A DNA stretch of 64,000 nucleotides from a virus, in IMG/VR virus record IMGVR_UViG_3300042566_000599, positions 1-64,000 of that record; one strand, written 5' to 3'. Made by a program: the position numbers and the translations under genes. Below, in pieces: positions 22,478 through 30,380 of this stretch (positions are counted from its first letter, which is position 1; each line of letters starts with the position of its first letter). The notes under the pieces are model-generated. The model was given only the letters and a program-made list of their open reading frames with translations, made no database searches and was not told where the DNA came from.

Positions 22478-23172
22478 TGAGTTGGCTCATAGTTAAAGCG
22501 GGTGGTGTACTTCTCGTCAATAGACTTGAAGTACTCCAAATCCTTGAGTGTGAGTTCCCTCTTCCAACGTCCACTTCCATCAAATATAGGCTGTTGTACC
22601 TGCCACGCTCGCATCTGGAAGAAGGCCTTCATGTCTGTAGGCTCTATGTACTCTGGATTTTTATGTTCCCACCATTGTTGACGATTCTCATAGTAGCGAG
22701 TCATCTGCTCGTCATACTCGAGCCCTAGGTGTTCGCACATCTTTTTGCAATGGCCTTCTAAATCTTTAATTAACTCTTCATATTTAATAAGTAGCACATC
22801 TTCTCGGTCTGCTACCTCTATGGTTTTGGTTAAATACTCTAGAACTGTCTTGTCTCTTTCTGGAAATGGCGCAGCATGGGTGTTTTTAACAGAGGCTACG
22901 ACATCGCGGTAATCTCTAACCGTCATAATAAACTTGACATCAGGATATAAGGACTCGATGGTGTCCATAGCAAATAAATGAGATGGGGTCTTCTCTATAA
23001 CTCCGATGGTCCCGTACTTCTTAGGGTCTAAGATTGAAGGCACAACATTTGCGCGATTATTTAAAAACATCCAAGTTTCTTTTGGAATCAGATGCAGGTC
23101 TTTGTGCGCTCCAAGAATGGTGGCTACAAGGGTTGTAGAAGAGTGCATAGAACCGACTACCGATACAAGCAT
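22459..23172 (-). CDS. PAPS-dependent sulfotransferase family protein
   Basis: A 237-residue protein. The N-terminal VSVVGSMHSSTTLVATILGA is the 5'-phosphosulfate loop (usually G-x2-R-S-G-T-T, here with His and Ser). EKTPSHLF and MTVRDYRDVVASVKNTH (about 95-112) provide the 3'-phosphate site. The C-terminus has WKRELT and a helix typical of the family. It would transfer sulfate from PAPS to a hydroxyl or amine on sugar, lipid or protein. With the CysC-like gene it forms a possible sulfation module, perhaps altering the host surface. Confidence 0.85.
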   Translation of the reverse strand: MLVSVVGSMHSSTTLVATILGAHKDLHLIPKETWMFLNNRANVVPSILDPKKYGTIGVIEKTPSHLFAMDTIESLYPDVKFIMTVRDYRDVVASVKNTHAAPFPERDKTVLEYLTKTIEVADREDVLLIKYEELIKDLEGHCKKMCEHLGLEYDEQMTRYYENRQQWWEHKNPEYIEPTDMKAFFQMRAWQVQQPIFDGSGRWKRELTLKDLEYFKSIDEKYTTRFNYEPTQWTENS

Positions 23173-23208
23173 TTGTCTTTAATCTCCTTATTTCATACAA
23201 ATATTGGG

Positions 23209-23218
23209 CACCCTATCA
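23209..23218 (-). promoter_or_regulatory. Conserved TGATAGGGTG element before the sulfotransferase
   Basis: Minus-strand CCTTATGATAGGGTGCCCAA lies about 35-55 bases upstream of the sulfotransferase start. It shares TGATAGGGTG with the Nudix upstream region, and TATGAT would serve as a -10 box. This gap of 69 bases is the longest near here, consistent with an internal promoter. Confidence 0.45.
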
Positions 23219-23241
23219 TAAGGCGCGTCTTGAAACGTTGA

Positions 23242-23412
23242 TTACCCACCCGTCTTGTAGAAGCCCTTACCTTTGAATATGACGCCATTGGGCGTGTAGA
23301 TGCGCTTCATATCGTGATTACAGCAGGCGGGCATCTTTTTCATCTCGTCAAATGAGCGATGTATCTCTTGAACTGTGTTACAAATTGAACAGAGGAAGTC
23401 ATAGGTCGGCAT
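23242..23412 (-). CDS. FmdB-like zinc ribbon protein
   Basis: From the ATG at 23412 the 56-residue product reads MPTYDFLCSICNTVQEIHRS, then PACCNHDMKRIYTPNGVIFK and GKGFYKTGG. That is the FmdB putative regulatory zinc ribbon, common in bacteria and phages. It may bind DNA or RNA polymerase. An in-frame start 12 codons upstream is inside the preceding gene and less likely. Confidence 0.85.
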   Translation of the reverse strand: MPTYDFLCSICNTVQEIHRSFDEMKKMPACCNHDMKRIYTPNGVIFKGKGFYKTGG

Positions 23413-23656
23413 CGTCAAAGACCAATTCTTCATGTGGTACATAGACAATCATGGGAAGGCGTGGGTCGCCCAGCACTGGTGCCCATTCTTGTGTCGGATA
23501 ATCCATCTCTTGATTCATTTCTTTCAGTAACTGCTTCCAGGTATAGCGCCAAGAGCCATCTCCACAAGCAGATGTCCAACCAACTGGGTTACGTTGCCAT
23601 GCATTGCCACGTACATCGATGACCACCGAGCCCATAGGTGGCTCTTTCATGCTCAT
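23399..23656 (-). CDS. Small Trp-rich protein, unknown
   Basis: An 85-residue, acidic protein with five Trp (NAWQRNPVGWTSACGDGSWR). It looks folded. It may be a nucleic-acid or ligand-binding module; no family recognised. Overlaps the upstream stop (ATGA) and the FmdB start. Confidence 0.55.
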   Translation of the reverse strand: MSMKEPPMGSVVIDVRGNAWQRNPVGWTSACGDGSWRYTWKQLLKEMNQEMDYPTQEWAPVLGDPRLPMIVYVPHEELVFDDADL

Positions 23657-23820
23657 CTGCTCTTCCTTATCTTTGGAAAGGTGACTACTACCCAGTAGTG
23701 CCAGAAGTGTCCTGACCAGGATGGTGCAGGTGAGTTATCTTTAAACACCATCCGCTTAAACCACCTGTACTGGGGCTCTCTATCTGCACCTGCTAATCGC
23801 ATATCAACTGCTCTAATCAT
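23653..23820 (-). CDS. 55-residue basic, aromatic protein
   Basis: ATG at 23820, stop overlapping the next start (ATGA at 23656). The product reads MIRAVDMRLAGADREPQYRW, FKRMV, then SWSGHFWHYWVVVTFPKIRK. Aromatic and basic residues dominate. Position and junction support it; function unknown. Confidence 0.55.
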   Translation of the reverse strand: MIRAVDMRLAGADREPQYRWFKRMVFKDNSPAPSWSGHFWHYWVVVTFPKIRKSR

Positions 23821-23829
23821 GTGACCCTC

Positions 23830-24024
23830 CTAGTCATTACTGAGAAAGGGACGTATCTTCCACAATCTCAGGCGAAAGAATACATGACCCCACACCACAA
23901 ACTCCAATTCTAGGTACCCAGGAGCCGTTTTAAGGCCATTTGGGTAGCAGTAGAGCCTTCTGATGCCACTTCTGCGTTCGTACTTGCGTACGATGGCCTC
24001 TAGCCGCTTATCTTCGTCGTCCAT
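23830..24024 (-). CDS. 64-residue protein, unknown
   Basis: An N-terminal charged helix (DDEDKRLEAIVRKYERRSGI) is followed by a hydrophobic, aromatic beta region (YLELEFVVWGHVFFRLRLWK). It may be membrane-associated or form a small beta sheet. One of the first genes of the long minus-strand operon. Confidence 0.5.
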   Translation of the reverse strand: MDDEDKRLEAIVRKYERRSGIRRLYCYPNGLKTAPGYLELEFVVWGHVFFRLRLWKIRPFLSND

Positions 24025-24030
24025 TTTGCT

Positions 24031-24135
24031 CTAATCCTCCTCTAGATGGTCATTTTCGCACATTCTGGCCAATTCAGGCACAGCGTAGACCTTGCCACAC
24101 AACTGGCAGGTCCACTGAGCGAGCCTATCCTTCAT
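24031..24135 (-). CDS. 34-residue zinc-finger peptide, first gene of the left operon
   Basis: An ATG at 24135 gives MKDRLAQWTCQLCGKVYAVP, ELARMCENDHLEED. Two Cys (C-x2-C) plus a Cys and His at the end form a C2-CH zinc finger. Its stop lies seven bases before the next start. It is the most upstream gene I can support in this minus-strand block. Confidence 0.5.
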   Translation of the reverse strand: MKDRLAQWTCQLCGKVYAVPELARMCENDHLEED

Positions 24136-24261
24136 CAGGAGCAGTCTACGGCTACTGCCTAACCTCCAACCCCTCAACCATGTCTCCAACCTGGGGGTTC
24201 CCTTGGGGAGTTTGACTTAATGGTGGGGGGTGTTATGTCAGTTGTATGTGTTGTTACTTCA

Positions 24262-24284
24262 CCACCTGACTACTAATCAGGTGG
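24262..24284. other. Stem-loop in the divergent region
   Basis: CCACCTGA (24262-24269) pairs perfectly with TCAGGTGG (24277-24284) around a seven-base loop. On the plus strand TTGTTGTT follows. Possible weak terminator or protein-binding hairpin near the start of the left operon. Confidence 0.5.
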
Positions 24285-24693
24285 TTGTTGTTCAACTCAT
24301 GCTTTGTTATCAGGTGTGAATAATTATTTGGTGACAACATTGGTGACAATAACTTCGGCTACTGTGCAGATTGCAACATGGTCTGTGCGAATACCACCAA
24401 GCCAACAGACCACCTCACCAGTTGTTATCACATACTTTGTTACTCGCTTCGCGTTGCTATGTGTTGTTATGTAGTTAGTTATTAGTTGTTACAACTAACG
24501 ATTCGTTATGTGTAGATAGTTACTATGACTAACTGGGTTATTCCCTAGTAATTAAGTGACTCACTCAGTCATTCCCTAGTAAGCCCAGTAACTTCAGCAC
24601 TAGACATCTTGGTAAGTTACTTCGTGACTGGTCTGGTGATGTAGCCAGTTAGTGATGAAGTAACTTTAGTTTCGCCATTCCTACTTACTTGTT

Positions 24694-24702
24694 TTATCCA
24701 CA
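24694..24702 (+). promoter_or_regulatory. Perfect DnaA box
   Basis: TTATCCACA, the consensus DnaA box, occurs at 24694-24702 inside the 1.7-kb non-coding region. A 9-mer can occur by chance in a window of this size, so its meaning depends on the repeats around it. Confidence 0.45.
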
Positions 24703-25141
24703 GGTGTAACTCTTCATACGCACGACAGCAGAACACCTAGTTACTTATCTCTATTCCTAAAGTGTTTATTTGTATTAGGTGTATCTCTATCTATTCTTTA
24801 TGTATCTATTGCAATCTTTGTATTAGTCATTACTGAAAAGAAAAACCTCTTGGCGCGAATAGTTATGTGGGGGCGCACGCTCAAACACGAACTAACCAAC
24901 TTTCATAACGGGGATACAGGTGGGTTACTTGTAGGCACACAGGGCGCACAGGCACAACAGGCACACACAAAAACGCGAACTAACTTGGAATGGCAGCCAC
25001 GAAGTTAGTTGAAGATTCAACTACCTCATGAGGGGGCTGGGGCGCATACAGGGCTATCTAGGCTCAAAACCCCTATGAACACGCCTGTACAACTCAGTCG
25101 GTCATCTATGGCATAATTGGGTCTGCACACGCGACCAACGC

Positions 25142-25179
25142 GATTCGGAAAAGTAGCACCTGTCGAGTGATTCCGAATC
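25142..25179. repeat. Inverted repeat with GATTCGGAA arms
   Basis: GATTCGGAA at 25142-25150 and TTCCGAATC at 25171-25179 form a perfect 9-bp stem with a 20-base spacer. Possible operator for a dimeric repressor or an RNA hairpin. Confidence 0.55.
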
Positions 25180-25499
25180 TCTAGTAGTCAGAGTGAAAAA
25201 GGCAAAGCGCAATTACAAACTGCGGTGTATCTGTTTATAGAACTTCGGTTCGCGGTTGATAACCAAAACAGAGTGACGAAAGAGTTTAGGTGCGTAAATT
25301 AAATAGTGACTAAGAAGCACGCGATAACTAATTGTGTTTCAGTTAATTAACATAACGATTACCAATAGTGAATCTACCTATTGCTAACGGATTAACTGGA
25401 AACAATTACATTACGAAAGTTAGGAATAAAAACTTTCTTGCGAAGACTTGTTATACGCCATGACTAACTTGTTTATTCAACGCACCGAATAAATAAATT

Positions 25500-25558
25500 A
25501 CGAGCGATTAAATGTAACAACGAGCGATTAAGTAATAAACGATAACGACGAACGATTA
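25500..25558. repeat. Iteron-like repeats ACGAGCGATTA
   Basis: ACGAGCGATTAA occurs at 25500-25511 and 25520-25531, and the variant ACGAACGATTA at about 25548-25558, at roughly 20 and 28-base steps. The region is AT-rich. The near-helical spacing is typical of initiator-binding iterons. Confidence 0.5.
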
Positions 25559-25606
25559 GGAAACTAATTGTGTATAGCGTGTGGCTTAGAAGAGTTATGG
25601 AAAGTT

Positions 25607-25713
25607 GTATAACTCAGATTGTCAGTTGTTCATGGATTGCCAACTTTGTTGGTGCAGACAGTAACCAATCTGTTCGACAGAACAATGAAGACAACTGAAC
25701 AATCTAGTTATAC
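25607..25713. repeat. Large imperfect inverted repeat
   Basis: GTATAACTCAGATTGTCAGT... (25607-25633) is nearly the reverse complement of 25685-25713, with a few single-base gaps. The 50-base interior holds smaller complementary words (TTGGT/ACCAA, TCTG/CAGA). As DNA it could extrude a cruciform; as RNA it would form a long hairpin. Confidence 0.6.
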
Positions 25714-25743
25714 ATACTTAGTAATTCCGCTATGTGCTTTCTG

Positions 25744-25789
25744 CGATTGTTAGTGACAACCACTCAGCGAAGTGACTCACTAACAATCG
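25744..25789. repeat. Perfect 13-bp inverted repeat before the plus-strand operon
   Basis: CGATTGTTAGTGA (25744-25756) and TCACTAACAATCG (25777-25789) are perfect complements with a 20-base spacer. It ends 30 bases before the first plus-strand gene. It may be an operator, or a leader hairpin controlling early transcription. Confidence 0.65.
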
Positions 25790-25818
25790 TGGTGAATACA
25801 TAGGAAGGTAATAAACAA

Positions 25819-25989
25819 ATGCAAATCACATACACAGTCGGTGACTTATTCACCTCTACTAAATCACGAGTGACTGGAACTATCCAAGAGATTGTTCCCA
25901 TTAGCGATTCCCTAGTAAAAGTCAGATTAGATGTTGAAGGCGTTACTCGCTGGACTACATGGACACCTGATGTTGAACCTACTGAATAA
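25819..25989 (+). CDS. 56-residue protein, first gene of the right operon
   Basis: ATG at 25819 with AGGAAGG upstream. The product reads MQITYTVGDLFTSTKSRVTG, TIQEIVPISDSLVKVRLDVE and GVTRWTTWTPDVEPTE. It looks like a small five-stranded beta barrel (SH3- or Tudor-like). Function unknown. Confidence 0.7.
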   Translation: MQITYTVGDLFTSTKSRVTGTIQEIVPISDSLVKVRLDVEGVTRWTTWTPDVEPTE

Positions 25990-26015
25990 ACCAATACAAG
26001 AAAAAGGAGAAATAA

Positions 26016-26303
26016 ATGGGCGAAAGAATGTACGACTTCAACGATAGAGAGATAAGTGTTCTCGACCTAGCGTTGAGTTCAGTAATCGAAGCAACAAAAC
26101 ACGCACTTCTCGAAGGTATGACACCACCTGACGGACTACTGGAAACGCTGATAACAACTAATGAAAAACTACAACAGGTAATCCAATGGCGTTGTGACGA
26201 TTTCAATGAGTTCCAAGAGATAACACAAACTCTCTTTGATGTTGAATCAACGGCAAAACAGATAGAAAAAGACCCTGAAGTATCTACACCTGATTACAAC
26301 TAA
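26016..26303 (+). CDS. Helical acidic protein, unknown
   Basis: A 95-residue protein with a strong ribosome-binding site (AAGGAG). Two or three amphipathic helices (ISVLDLALSSVIEATKHALL, LETLITTNEKLQQVIQ). Precedes the AAA+ ATPase gene by 37 bases, and may be an adaptor, but that is guesswork. Confidence 0.65.
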   Translation: MGERMYDFNDREISVLDLALSSVIEATKHALLEGMTPPDGLLETLITTNEKLQQVIQWRCDDFNEFQEITQTLFDVESTAKQIEKDPEVSTPDYN

Positions 26304-26340
26304 ATAAACCAAATACCAATCACCTAGAGAAAGAAAACAA

Positions 26341-27723
26341 ATGACAACAAATTACGGCGTACTACTCGTTTCACAACCTGCTGATGTAAATGTAACTCGA
26401 CAGGTATTTATCGCAAACATAAACGGACAGACTGTTGTTCGTTCTCGATTCACAAATGGTAAGCAAGGAAAGCAGAACGCTTGGATAACTGAACCATTCA
26501 GTTATGAAAGTGGTGAGCCACTTATCGGTGACCCAGTTGCAATTCCTGTATCACAGAATGATGTTGAAGACTTCAGAGAAAACGGATTCCCACGAGTTCT
26601 GATTCAGAAACTAATTCGTAAGCACTCACTTGGTAATCAAGACATCACAGAAGAGGCGATAGCAGTTGCCGATTCAGTCTTCAGCGCAGTAGATAACGAC
26701 CCTGCTTCGCTTGCTCAGTATTACACCGACAATCGCGGTCAGCGTTCAGTAAAGGATTCAATCGTGGCAAACAATTCAGTTATTCGTATCAAGCCAGTCG
26801 CTTCTAACGAGTTAGTTAGTGAGCGTTCGTTGTATCTACCTAGTGTCGGTGAGTTCTCGCACTACATCTCACGAAAGTTTGCTGGTGATGTTGATGAACT
26901 CGCTATGTACCAATTCGCATTGAAGAACAAGATGAATGTTCTTCTTTATGGAGACGCTGGAACTGGAAAGACAACATCTTCAATGTGGGTATCTTCATTG
27001 TTAGGTCTTCCTTACTTTGCGATTCCTTCCAACTCTGCACTTGATTACACACAAATTGTTGGTGGCTATGTACCAAACGCCAATGGTTCTTTGTCATGGA
27101 GTGACGGCGCAGTAACTCGCTTAGTTCGTAATGGTGGAGTTCTTCTTATCGGTGAAGTAAATACACTTGCTAAGAATGTTCAACAATTCCTAATGCCACT
27201 ACTTGATTACCGCCGTTCAATTACTGTCATGGAGAATGGCAACGAAGTTATCAAGGCGCACGACAACTTGTTAATTATCGCTGACATGAATCCAAATTAT
27301 CGTGGCACTCAACTACTTAATGAAGCATGGAAAGACCGCTTCGAGATTAAGTTGAACTTCGATTATGACCGCAAGATTGAAGAGAAGATTCTCAAATCAG
27401 AATCACTCTTGGAACTTGCTTACGGCATGAGGTCGCGTTCTCGTGGTGCGAGTAACTACTCAAACACAGATAGCACCGCAATCTTCGATACTCCTGTTTC
27501 AACTCGTATCCTCAAAACATTTGAGAAGTTAGCAACAGAGTTGTCATTCGACTTTGCTTGTGAGGTCTTCATAAATAACTTTGATGAAAACGAACGACCA
27601 GCAGTAAAGATGTTGTTGGAATCAAATGCTTACAATCTCAAAGAAGATTTAGGTATTACTGATTCATCTTCTGTCACACGCGACAGAATCATTGAAGAAC
27701 ACTTAACTCGTCTTGATTCCTAG
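26341..27723 (+). CDS. MoxR/CobS-like AAA+ ATPase
   Basis: A 460-residue protein. The AAA+ domain begins at about residue 190: Walker A NVLLYGDAGTGKTTSS (about 204-211), the MoxR-type IPSNSALDYTQIVGGYVP, Walker B GGVLLIGEVN (Glu but no Asp, D to G), sensor LLIIADMNPNYRG and an arginine-finger region EAWKDRFEI. An N-terminal domain of about 180 residues looks beta-rich. MoxR/CobS ATPases work with VWA partners to remodel proteins or insert metal. The VWA gene follows after 11 bases. CobS homologues are known in cyanophages. Confidence 0.85.
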   Translation: MTTNYGVLLVSQPADVNVTRQVFIANINGQTVVRSRFTNGKQGKQNAWITEPFSYESGEPLIGDPVAIPVSQNDVEDFRENGFPRVLIQKLIRKHSLGNQDITEEAIAVADSVFSAVDNDPASLAQYYTDNRGQRSVKDSIVANNSVIRIKPVASNELVSERSLYLPSVGEFSHYISRKFAGDVDELAMYQFALKNKMNVLLYGDAGTGKTTSSMWVSSLLGLPYFAIPSNSALDYTQIVGGYVPNANGSLSWSDGAVTRLVRNGGVLLIGEVNTLAKNVQQFLMPLLDYRRSITVMENGNEVIKAHDNLLIIADMNPNYRGTQLLNEAWKDRFEIKLNFDYDRKIEEKILKSESLLELAYGMRSRSRGASNYSNTDSTAIFDTPVSTRILKTFEKLATELSFDFACEVFINNFDENERPAVKMLLESNAYNLKEDLGITDSSSVTRDRIIEEHLTRLDS

Positions 27724-27734
27724 AAGGGAATGTC

Positions 27735-29657
27735 ATGTCACAACCAAAACTAACTGAGTTCGTTAATAGAGCGACTCAGATTCAACAGGAAGAAGAGCAG
27801 AACCGCGCTCGTGTCGAGCGACTAACTCGTTACTTCTCTCGTGTTAATTCAGCACTTACATTTCGTGAAATAAAAGTAACTGTTGAATCATCAGAACTAA
27901 ATGCACCTGCTTGGTCAGGTGCTAGTGACATCACACTTAATTCACGACTTATCAACGACTTTAACAAAGGCGTTAATGTTGCGAATCTTCGTGGTCTTAA
28001 CTTTCACGAGTTATCACACATTCTCTATACACCGCGTACAGGTTCAGAGATTGTCACATGGGTCAATGAACAGGGTTATCGCCAAGCGTTTAATGCACTA
28101 GAAGACCAGCGCATTGAAACTCTATTTACTTCACGATTCCCTTCAACTGTTGATTGGTTCGTAGTAACTGTTCTGACTTACTTTGTTAATGATGAACAAC
28201 AATTCGCAAACTCTTATCCGTTGCTTCGTGGTCGTAAGTATCTGCCACTAGAAGTGCGTACTAAGTCGCGTGAGTTGTTTATACACAAAGATAAGTTAGA
28301 TGAACTGTGTTCAATCATTGACGAATACAGAACACTTATTTACCCACTTGATACAGAGCGTGGCAAAGTTCTTGTTGAACAATTCCACAAACTCATTGAC
28401 TCACTACCTCAGCATGACAACGGAAGCGAAAGTGGAAGTGGCGAAAGTGGTGAAGGCAGTAATGAAGTTGTTGATTACAACGACATGGCTGAGTGGGAGA
28501 AAGAGATACTAAAGAACGCCACACCTGCTGACGGCACTATAAAGAACACTAAGACAGTTCTTAATTGCCCATTTGGTCACGAAGAGCGACCAACTGAAGG
28601 TATCGAACCAACAGTTGCTTCACGACCACAACCATTGAAACAACAGAAGCGCGATAGTGAAAGAGCAAAGCAATTAGATAGTGTGATTGAAGATGAAGCC
28701 GATTCATTCTTTGATTCACAATTTGATTCTGATTCACAATCTAACTCTGAGTCATTCGGTCAATCTGCTGGTACTGAAACTTCTCTTTCAGAACTTCTCA
28801 ATACCGCTATTACTGATGTTATGGATAAGCACGAAGTTGCTAACGAAATTAACAACATCATTCGTGTAATGAAGGGTCTTCCTTCTTTATCTTCTAACAA
28901 CCTAGAAGAACCTGAACCTGCTCGTTACCACAATCTAATTCCCGACAGTAGGACACTCTCTGCTTCAGTTTCATTCGCTCGTGAGTTAGAGCGATTGAAA
29001 GCAAAGTTTGACCCTGCTTGGGATAAGTACGAATCTCGTGGCAAATTAAATGCTTCTCGATTCATGCGTGGTGATGATTTAGATACAGTCTTTGATTCAT
29101 GGAATGAAGGTCGTGAAGATGTTACTGAGATTGAAGCAGTAATCATTCTTGATAATTCAGGTTCTATGAATGGAGAAAAAGCAACTCAGTCTTATCGTGC
29201 TATGTATGCAGTTAAATACGCACTCGACAAGATTGGTGCTAATTGTTCTGTTCTTACTTTCAACACACAAACTCGAACTCTTTATCACGCAACTGAAAAG
29301 GCAAACAATTCAGTTCGTGATAGTGGAACAACAGGTGGCACAGAAGCCGAGTATGCAGTTCGTTATGCAACTAAGTTACTTGCTGAATCAACCAAGCCTG
29401 TAAAACTATTCTTTGCAATTACTGACGGAGAATGGTCTGACACAAAGGTTTGTGATGAAGAGATTAAGAAACTCTCTCGTGCTGGCGTGCTAACCGCGTT
29501 TGCATACATTCCTGAATCACATGAAGAAGTTGTGCTGACTCACGAGAAGGCGCACTACTCAGATGTTGCTTCAGTAATTCGTAATCCGTTTGACCTTGTT
29601 GGTATGGCTCGAATAATCGTGCAAAACGCGATTAGTCGCAGACTTACTAACGCTTAG
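27735..29657 (+). CDS. VWA-domain protein, CobT-like partner of the ATPase
   Basis: A 640-residue protein. A metalloprotease-like HELSH occurs at 91-95 within FHELSHILYTPRTG. The middle is acidic, Ser/Gln-rich and probably flexible. A C-terminal VWA domain has the MIDAS motif DNSGSM (Asp 473), then Thr in TGGTEAE and Asp in ITDGEWSD. The layout (helical N-domain, acidic middle, C-terminal VWA) is that of cobaltochelatase CobT and related MoxR partners. Whether it serves cobalamin synthesis or a chaperone-like remodelling job is open. Confidence 0.85.
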   Translation: MSQPKLTEFVNRATQIQQEEEQNRARVERLTRYFSRVNSALTFREIKVTVESSELNAPAWSGASDITLNSRLINDFNKGVNVANLRGLNFHELSHILYTPRTGSEIVTWVNEQGYRQAFNALEDQRIETLFTSRFPSTVDWFVVTVLTYFVNDEQQFANSYPLLRGRKYLPLEVRTKSRELFIHKDKLDELCSIIDEYRTLIYPLDTERGKVLVEQFHKLIDSLPQHDNGSESGSGESGEGSNEVVDYNDMAEWEKEILKNATPADGTIKNTKTVLNCPFGHEERPTEGIEPTVASRPQPLKQQKRDSERAKQLDSVIEDEADSFFDSQFDSDSQSNSESFGQSAGTETSLSELLNTAITDVMDKHEVANEINNIIRVMKGLPSLSSNNLEEPEPARYHNLIPDSRTLSASVSFARELERLKAKFDPAWDKYESRGKLNASRFMRGDDLDTVFDSWNEGREDVTEIEAVIILDNSGSMNGEKATQSYRAMYAVKYALDKIGANCSVLTFNTQTRTLYHATEKANNSVRDSGTTGGTEAEYAVRYATKLLAESTKPVKLFFAITDGEWSDTKVCDEEIKKLSRAGVLTAFAYIPESHEEVVLTHEKAHYSDVASVIRNPFDLVGMARIIVQNAISRRLTNA

Positions 29658-29679
29658 ATGTCACTCTCTAGGTGACTAG

Positions 29680-29723
29680 GTGTGGAGTGTGCTTTATTTT
29701 GGATTGCACACTCCACACTTTTT
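29680..29723 (+). terminator. Strong intrinsic terminator after the VWA gene
   Basis: GTGTGGAGTGTGC (29680-29692) and GCACACTCCACAC (29706-29718) form a perfect 13-bp stem with a 13-base loop, followed by TTTTT. It lies 22 bases after the VWA stop. Expression of the next gene needs read-through or a separate promoter. Confidence 0.92.
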
Positions 29724-29768
29724 AATTACTAATACAAACATTCACAATAACAATTAGGAGAAAAACAA

Positions 29769-30380
29769 ATGAAGTTTAATGAACTAGAACTCGGTGTTGC
29801 ATACGCAGTAATTCCTTCATGGACTTATTCATCACGAGATAAGAAAGACCCAACTCGTGTTCGTGCGATAGATGTTGAAAAAGCAACTCTTGTTAATTTA
29901 ACAAAGTATGAATACAAGGTGTATCGCTCTGACATTCCGAATCACCCTGAGTTTGTAAAAGCACCAACAGGTTCTCGCTCTGTCGGTTATCTATTTACTA
30001 ACAACGACTTAAACAATCCGACTTACTGGCTTGCACGACCACAGGACATTGTTGAGAAGTGGTCTGTATTAGAACCACGCTGGGCAGAACAGGAACGCCT
30101 AGAGAGGGAAGTAAGAGAGAAGCAACGATTAGAACAAGAGAAGCGCGAACAAGAGCGTAAGCACGCACAAGAGCAACGCCAGCGACTAGAGAAGGCAACG
30201 ATTGAATCTCTAGTTTCTATTCTCGGTAATCGCGCTAATAACACCAACATTCGATTCGATACTCGAAGTGGTCGTGACAACGAAGGTAACTACAAAGAGA
30301 TAAACATTGTGCAACTAGATGTTGATGTTGCACAAATACTTATTGAGAGAGTCCTAGAAGCGAAAGAGGTATTGGGATAA
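29769..30380 (+). CDS. Coiled-coil protein, unknown
   Basis: A 203-residue protein with AGGAG before the ATG. The first 95 residues look beta-rich (LGVAYAVIPSWTYSSRDKKD). Residues about 105-145 form a highly charged Glu/Arg/Gln coiled coil. The C-terminus is mixed. It is joined to the next gene by TAATG. No family recognised. Confidence 0.7.
   Translation: MKFNELELGVAYAVIPSWTYSSRDKKDPTRVRAIDVEKATLVNLTKYEYKVYRSDIPNHPEFVKAPTGSRSVGYLFTNNDLNNPTYWLARPQDIVEKWSVLEPRWAEQERLEREVREKQRLEQEKREQERKHAQEQRQRLEKATIESLVSILGNRANNTNIRFDTRSGRDNEGNYKEINIVQLDVDVAQILIERVLEAKEVLG

Larger units (their letters stand above)
24136..25818. other. 1.7-kb gene-free region, candidate replication origin / control region
   Basis: No convincing frame on either strand. 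The region separates the divergent left and right blocks. It has many short direct and inverted repeats (ATTCCCTAGTAA at 24540-24551 and 24571-24582, repeated GTTACT and AGTAAC words), a perfect DnaA box, iteron-like repeats near 25.5 kb, an AT-rich part from about 25.3 kb, and three strong inverted repeats. Divergent promoters must lie here. Origin is the favoured role; no sequence test has been run. Confidence 0.6.
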
